Positions 61,207 through 64,000 of a stretch of 64,000 nt of DNA are shown one piece after another. Numbering within the stretch: position 1 is the first letter of the stretch; every line of letters starts with the position of its first letter. The notes beneath the pieces were generated by a model. It was given only the letters and a program-made list of their open reading frames with translations. It ran no database searches and was not told where the DNA came from. Origin of the DNA: Chryseobacterium sp. W4I1 (GTDB taxonomy: Bacteria; Bacteroidota; Bacteroidia; Flavobacteriales; Weeksellaceae). The translations under genes and the position numbers were made by a program. The DNA is taken from positions 1,736,001 to 1,800,000 of the forward strand of contig NZ_JAUSXQ010000001.1 in NCBI RefSeq assembly GCF_030816115.1, read 5' to 3'.

Positions 61207-62203
61207 TTAAATTATTCTTTTTTTTTGGAATAAAGAATAAGACAAAAAACCTATAGCCAATATTCCCAATATTCCAGCTGTGCCTATTTTTATTACTTTA
61301 GAAGGTGCAGGAAGTAATGTCTTGCCATCAATTCCCATATTGACTTCTGTAGGTTGCAGAATATTTCCCGAAGTATCATCTTCATTACCTCTTTTCATGA
61401 TCATTCTTAAGGCTGCTGATGAAGCATAACGGATAACACCCGGAAACATTCCATATAAATTTTTAAAAACAACAGCCGACCAGTCCGGATAAACGGCCTG
61501 CTGAGGATTCTTTTGCCGTTTTTACCATCGAGGCGGCCAGTTCCCGGGGATCAAAAGCCGGTGGAGGTGTACTCAGTTTAATCCCGGAATAGTTAGCCGC
61601 ATGATCTATCCCCGTAGATTTCTGAAAACCAGGATAAAGAGCACAGATGTGAATATCTGGATAACCGGACAATTCTCCCTGAAGCGTTTCCACCATACCC
61701 CTGATTCCAAATTTTGACGCTGTATAAGCCGTTCCGTATGGCGCAGGCATCCAGCCACCAATAGAAATATTATTAATCAGAATTCCTTTTTTCTGTCTTT
61801 TAAAAACAGGCAAAACAACATGAGCAGAATGCATATATCCCAAAAGATTGGTTTTTACGATCTGGTCTGAAACTTCAATAGGAATTTCTTCAAATTTTCC
61901 GAAAGCTAAAACACCTGCATTATTGATCCAGCAGTCGATACGGCCACTAAATTTAAGAGCTTCCTCTACAAGATGATAAACTTCTTCTGCAATAGAAGTA
62001 TCAGTAGGTACAGCTATCACTTCAACGCCGAATTTCCGGCACAATTCTGCGCAATCGTTTAAAGGTTCTTCTCCTCTTGCAGCAAGGACAAGATCTGCTC
62101 CTTCTGCTGCGAACGCTTCAGCTGTAGCTTTTCCAACCCCGCTGGAGGCTCCTGTAATCACTACTGTCTTTCCAAAAAAGTATGGTTTTCTTTGATTTTT
62201 CAT
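61207..62203 (-). pseudogene. Short-chain dehydrogenase/reductase with C-terminal membrane segment, frameshifted
   Basis: An NAD(P)-dependent SDR split near its C-terminus. The first part (from the ATG at 62203) has VVITGASSGVGKA (cofactor), INNAGVLAFG, and the catalytic YGTAYTASKFG with Tyr and Lys. It then runs into a false end after SSAGRLSGLVGCCF. Removing one A from the A4 run at 61511-61514 restores AKNPQQAVYPDWSAVV, then the second part beginning near MFPGVIRYASS and ending with a hydrophobic helix and KKRII (61449-61207). The intact form is about 331 residues and membrane-anchored. 37 nt after the NDH-2-like gene, so part of that operon. Confidence 0.86.
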
Positions 62204-62240
62204 ATTGATATTTTTAAAATGGTCATGTATGTTGGCAGCA

Positions 62241-63512
62241 TTATGATGAACTGTTATTATTCCGTTTTGGAAAGAGTATAAGTCTGATGGACGGATTGTT
62301 GGTGATGAATAAACGGAACCAATCCAAGGCAAGCTGAATCTTACTTCTGAATCCCACAAGAGGAATAATGTGAATAAAAAGCCATGTCAACCAAGCTATA
62401 AACCCTTTGAAAGAACTCTTTGGAAGATCCACTACTGCATTGAATTTTGAAATGATTGCCATACTTCCTTTATTATTATATTCGAACGGGATCAGGACCT
62501 TTTCATCTTCTATGCGTTGAAAATTTTTGGCCAGGTTTTTTCCCTGCTGGATGGCTACCTGCGCAAGCTGAGGGTGTCCTTTAGGGTATTTTTCCTCCGA
62601 AAGCATGAGGCACAGATCACCAAGGGCATATATGTTTTGGGTATTTTCTACCTTATTGTAAGCATCTACAAGAATTCTTCGTCCTTTTCCAATACTGTCG
62701 ACAGGAAGTCCGGGAACTTCGCGGCCTATTACTCCTGAGGTCCAGATAAGGGTTTCTGTTTCTATTGATGTTCCGTCGCTTAAAAAAACTTTACAGTCTT
62801 TGTAATCTTTTACCGAAACATTCAGGAGAATTTTAACACCCAGTTCTTTTAAAGTATCATATGCCGTTTTTTGAGCCAACTTACTCATGGGTGAAAGAAG
62901 AGAAGGCAATGCATCGATGAGATAAAGGTTAGAAAGAACAAGTTTGATCTCTGGGTATTCTTTTTTTGCAATGTATTTCCCCATTTCTGCGAGCATTCCT
63001 GCAAGCTCTACACCCGTTGGTCCACCACCTGCAATCACTATATTCTGGAGCTTTTCGGCTTCTTTTATATCTTTATTTCGGGCTGCTTCTTCAAGGGTGA
63101 GCAAAATATGATTCCGCAGGTAGAGCGCTTCTTCAATGTTCTTCATCGGTAAGGCACATTTCTGCACATTTTCCATTCCGAAAAAATTAGATTCTGTTCC
63201 CATTGCAAGCACCAGATAGTCGTAATTCAGATTTCCCGTATCCGTTTCTATGGTTTTGGTTTCGGGAATCACTCTGAGAAGGCTTCCCATATGAAAACTG
63301 ACATGCTTGTCATTAGAAAATAATTTACGAAAAGGATAGCTGATGTTAGATGCTTCAATGAATGATGTAGCAACCTGGTAAATAAGTGGCGGAAAAAAAT
63401 GATAATTATTTTTATCAACCAAAGTAATTTTAAACCGGCTGTCGTTTCTGAGGGATTTGATAAGATTGATTCCAGCAAATCCTCCTCCTGCGATTACGAT
63501 GTGCTTTTTCAT
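62241..63512 (-). CDS. NDH-2-like NADH:quinone oxidoreductase (FAD-dependent)
   Basis: A 423-residue FAD/NAD(P)-dependent oxidoreductase of the type II NADH dehydrogenase kind, passing electrons from NADH to quinone without pumping. The frame extends to 63668 but the ATG at 63512 (MKKHIVIAGGGFAGINLIKSL) is right, with the FAD motif at its very start; the NAD motif is NIVIAGGGPTGVELAGMLAEM. The C-terminal hydrophobic stretch (LTWLFIHIIPLVGFRSKIQLAL) probably anchors it to the membrane. It is followed by the split SDR gene. Electron acceptor not proven. Confidence 0.9.
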   Translation of the reverse strand: MKKHIVIAGGGFAGINLIKSLRNDSRFKITLVDKNNYHFFPPLIYQVATSFIEASNISYPFRKLFSNDKHVSFHMGSLLRVIPETKTIETDTGNLNYDYLVLAMGTESNFFGMENVQKCALPMKNIEEALYLRNHILLTLEEAARNKDIKEAEKLQNIVIAGGGPTGVELAGMLAEMGKYIAKKEYPEIKLVLSNLYLIDALPSLLSPMSKLAQKTAYDTLKELGVKILLNVSVKDYKDCKVFLSDGTSIETETLIWTSGVIGREVPGLPVDSIGKGRRILVDAYNKVENTQNIYALGDLCLMLSEEKYPKGHPQLAQVAIQQGKNLAKNFQRIEDEKVLIPFEYNNKGSMAIISKFNAVVDLPKSSFKGFIAWLTWLFIHIIPLVGFRSKIQLALDWFRLFITNNPSIRLILFPKRNNNSSS

Positions 63513-63682
63513 ATAAAATAAGATTGGGTGTATGGTATTCCATTCAATAACAAGACCAAAGGAAGTGCCCTGTAAAAATTTAACATAATATAAAAATTTT
63601 AAAGAACACACTGAACTCATTTTTATAAAAGGTCTGCACGATGTTTGCATCACCTTGATCACCAACACTTAAATACAATCTT

Positions 63683-64000
63683 ATGAAAACACACATTTTA
63701 ACAGAAAAGCACAAGCTGGGAATAGGAGGTGTAGCCATTGGAACAGCATTTGAAAATATTACTGATGAAGAAGCGCAATCAATTTTGCAGGCTGCCTGGG
63801 ATCAGGACATCAGATATTACGATACATCACCTTGGTACGGGCTTACAAAAAGTGAAAGGAGGTTTGGAGAATTCCTTAAAGATAAAGACAGAAATGATTT
63901 TGTTTTTTCTACAAAAGTAGGAAGACTTTTTACAGAAGTTCCGGAATCTGAAGTTCCACCTACAATGTGGAAAAAACCTCTGAATTATGATTTTAGACAT
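63683..64000 (+). CDS. Aldo/keto reductase (3' end outside window)
   Basis: The first 106 residues of an AKR similar to D-threo-aldose 1-dehydrogenase/pyridoxal reductase-type enzymes: MKTHILTEKHKLGIGGVAIG, the catalytic Asp and Tyr in YYDTSPWYGLTKSE, and Lys in VFSTKVGR. The ATG at 63683 is the first in frame. It is divergent from the NDH-2-like gene. The rest lies beyond the window. Confidence 0.88.
   Translation, partial: MKTHILTEKHKLGIGGVAIGTAFENITDEEAQSILQAAWDQDIRYYDTSPWYGLTKSERRFGEFLKDKDRNDFVFSTKVGRLFTEVPESEVPPTMWKKPLNYDFRH

Overview
The window looks like a chromosomal segment of a flavobacterium, most likely Chryseobacterium or a close Weeksellaceae relative. The evidence is an AT-rich sequence, a SusC/SusD pair, TonB-dependent receptors, Bacteroidetes-type promoters (TTG, about 19-20 nt, TAnnTTTG), many AraC, HxlR and Crp/Fnr regulators, and mevalonate-pathway HMG-CoA synthase. 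The genus is inferred from protein style, not from a search. I saw no tRNA, rRNA, CRISPR array, prophage or insertion sequence.

Layout. 1-3.8 kb: the end of a SusC/SusD outer-membrane uptake locus. 4.2-7.8 kb: an aldehyde module (DUF779 protein, a wrecked zinc alcohol dehydrogenase, aldehyde dehydrogenase, divergent AraC regulator). 7.9-24.3 kb: mixed housekeeping and accessory genes: HMG-CoA synthase, a frameshifted 3-hydroxyisobutyrate-dehydrogenase-type reductase, a CAT-like acyltransferase, MBL hydrolase with a NrtR-like Nudix regulator, two MFS pumps, esterases, a DsbA-like protein, a nucleosidase, an S41 protease, GNAT and regulators. 24.8-39.9 kb: a large siderophore island. 40.1-46.5 kb: a MocR regulator divergent from a biotin operon (ferritin-like protein, bioF, bioD, bioB, bioA). 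46.5-53.3 kb: HxlR/MBL pair, DUF421 membrane protein with a zinc ribbon, AraC regulator with an acetyltransferase/hydrolase operon, and a NimT/NimR-like pump-regulator pair. 53.4-64 kb: an MVL-type mannan-binding lectin, a second Crp/Fnr paralog, two uncharacterised proteins, aldo/keto reductases, a ClC channel, an SDR and an NDH-2-like dehydrogenase.

The most interesting system is the siderophore island. A diamine-forming PLP decarboxylase, an N-hydroxylase, an IucA-type NIS synthetase fused to a GNAT acyltransferase, and an IucC-type NIS synthetase form the core of a citrate-hydroxamate pathway. They are followed by a MATE exporter, a free-standing acyl carrier protein, a compact AMP-forming ligase, a TonB receptor and a PepSY membrane protein, nearly all overlapping or separated by a few bases. 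A divergent VioC/AsnO-like 2-oxoglutarate oxygenase has its own clear promoter. The ACP-ligase pair suggests that an acyl group is loaded onto ACP and used for hydroxamate formation, possibly giving a lipidated or otherwise acylated siderophore; this is inference.

Three minus-strand genes (the reductase at 9.3-10.2 kb, ClC-CBS at 59.1-60.9 kb and SDR at 61.2-62.2 kb) are each split by what looks like one extra A in an A-run. This suggests either homopolymer sequencing errors or recent inactivation. Repeat families and palindromes lie in most of the longer intergenic gaps.
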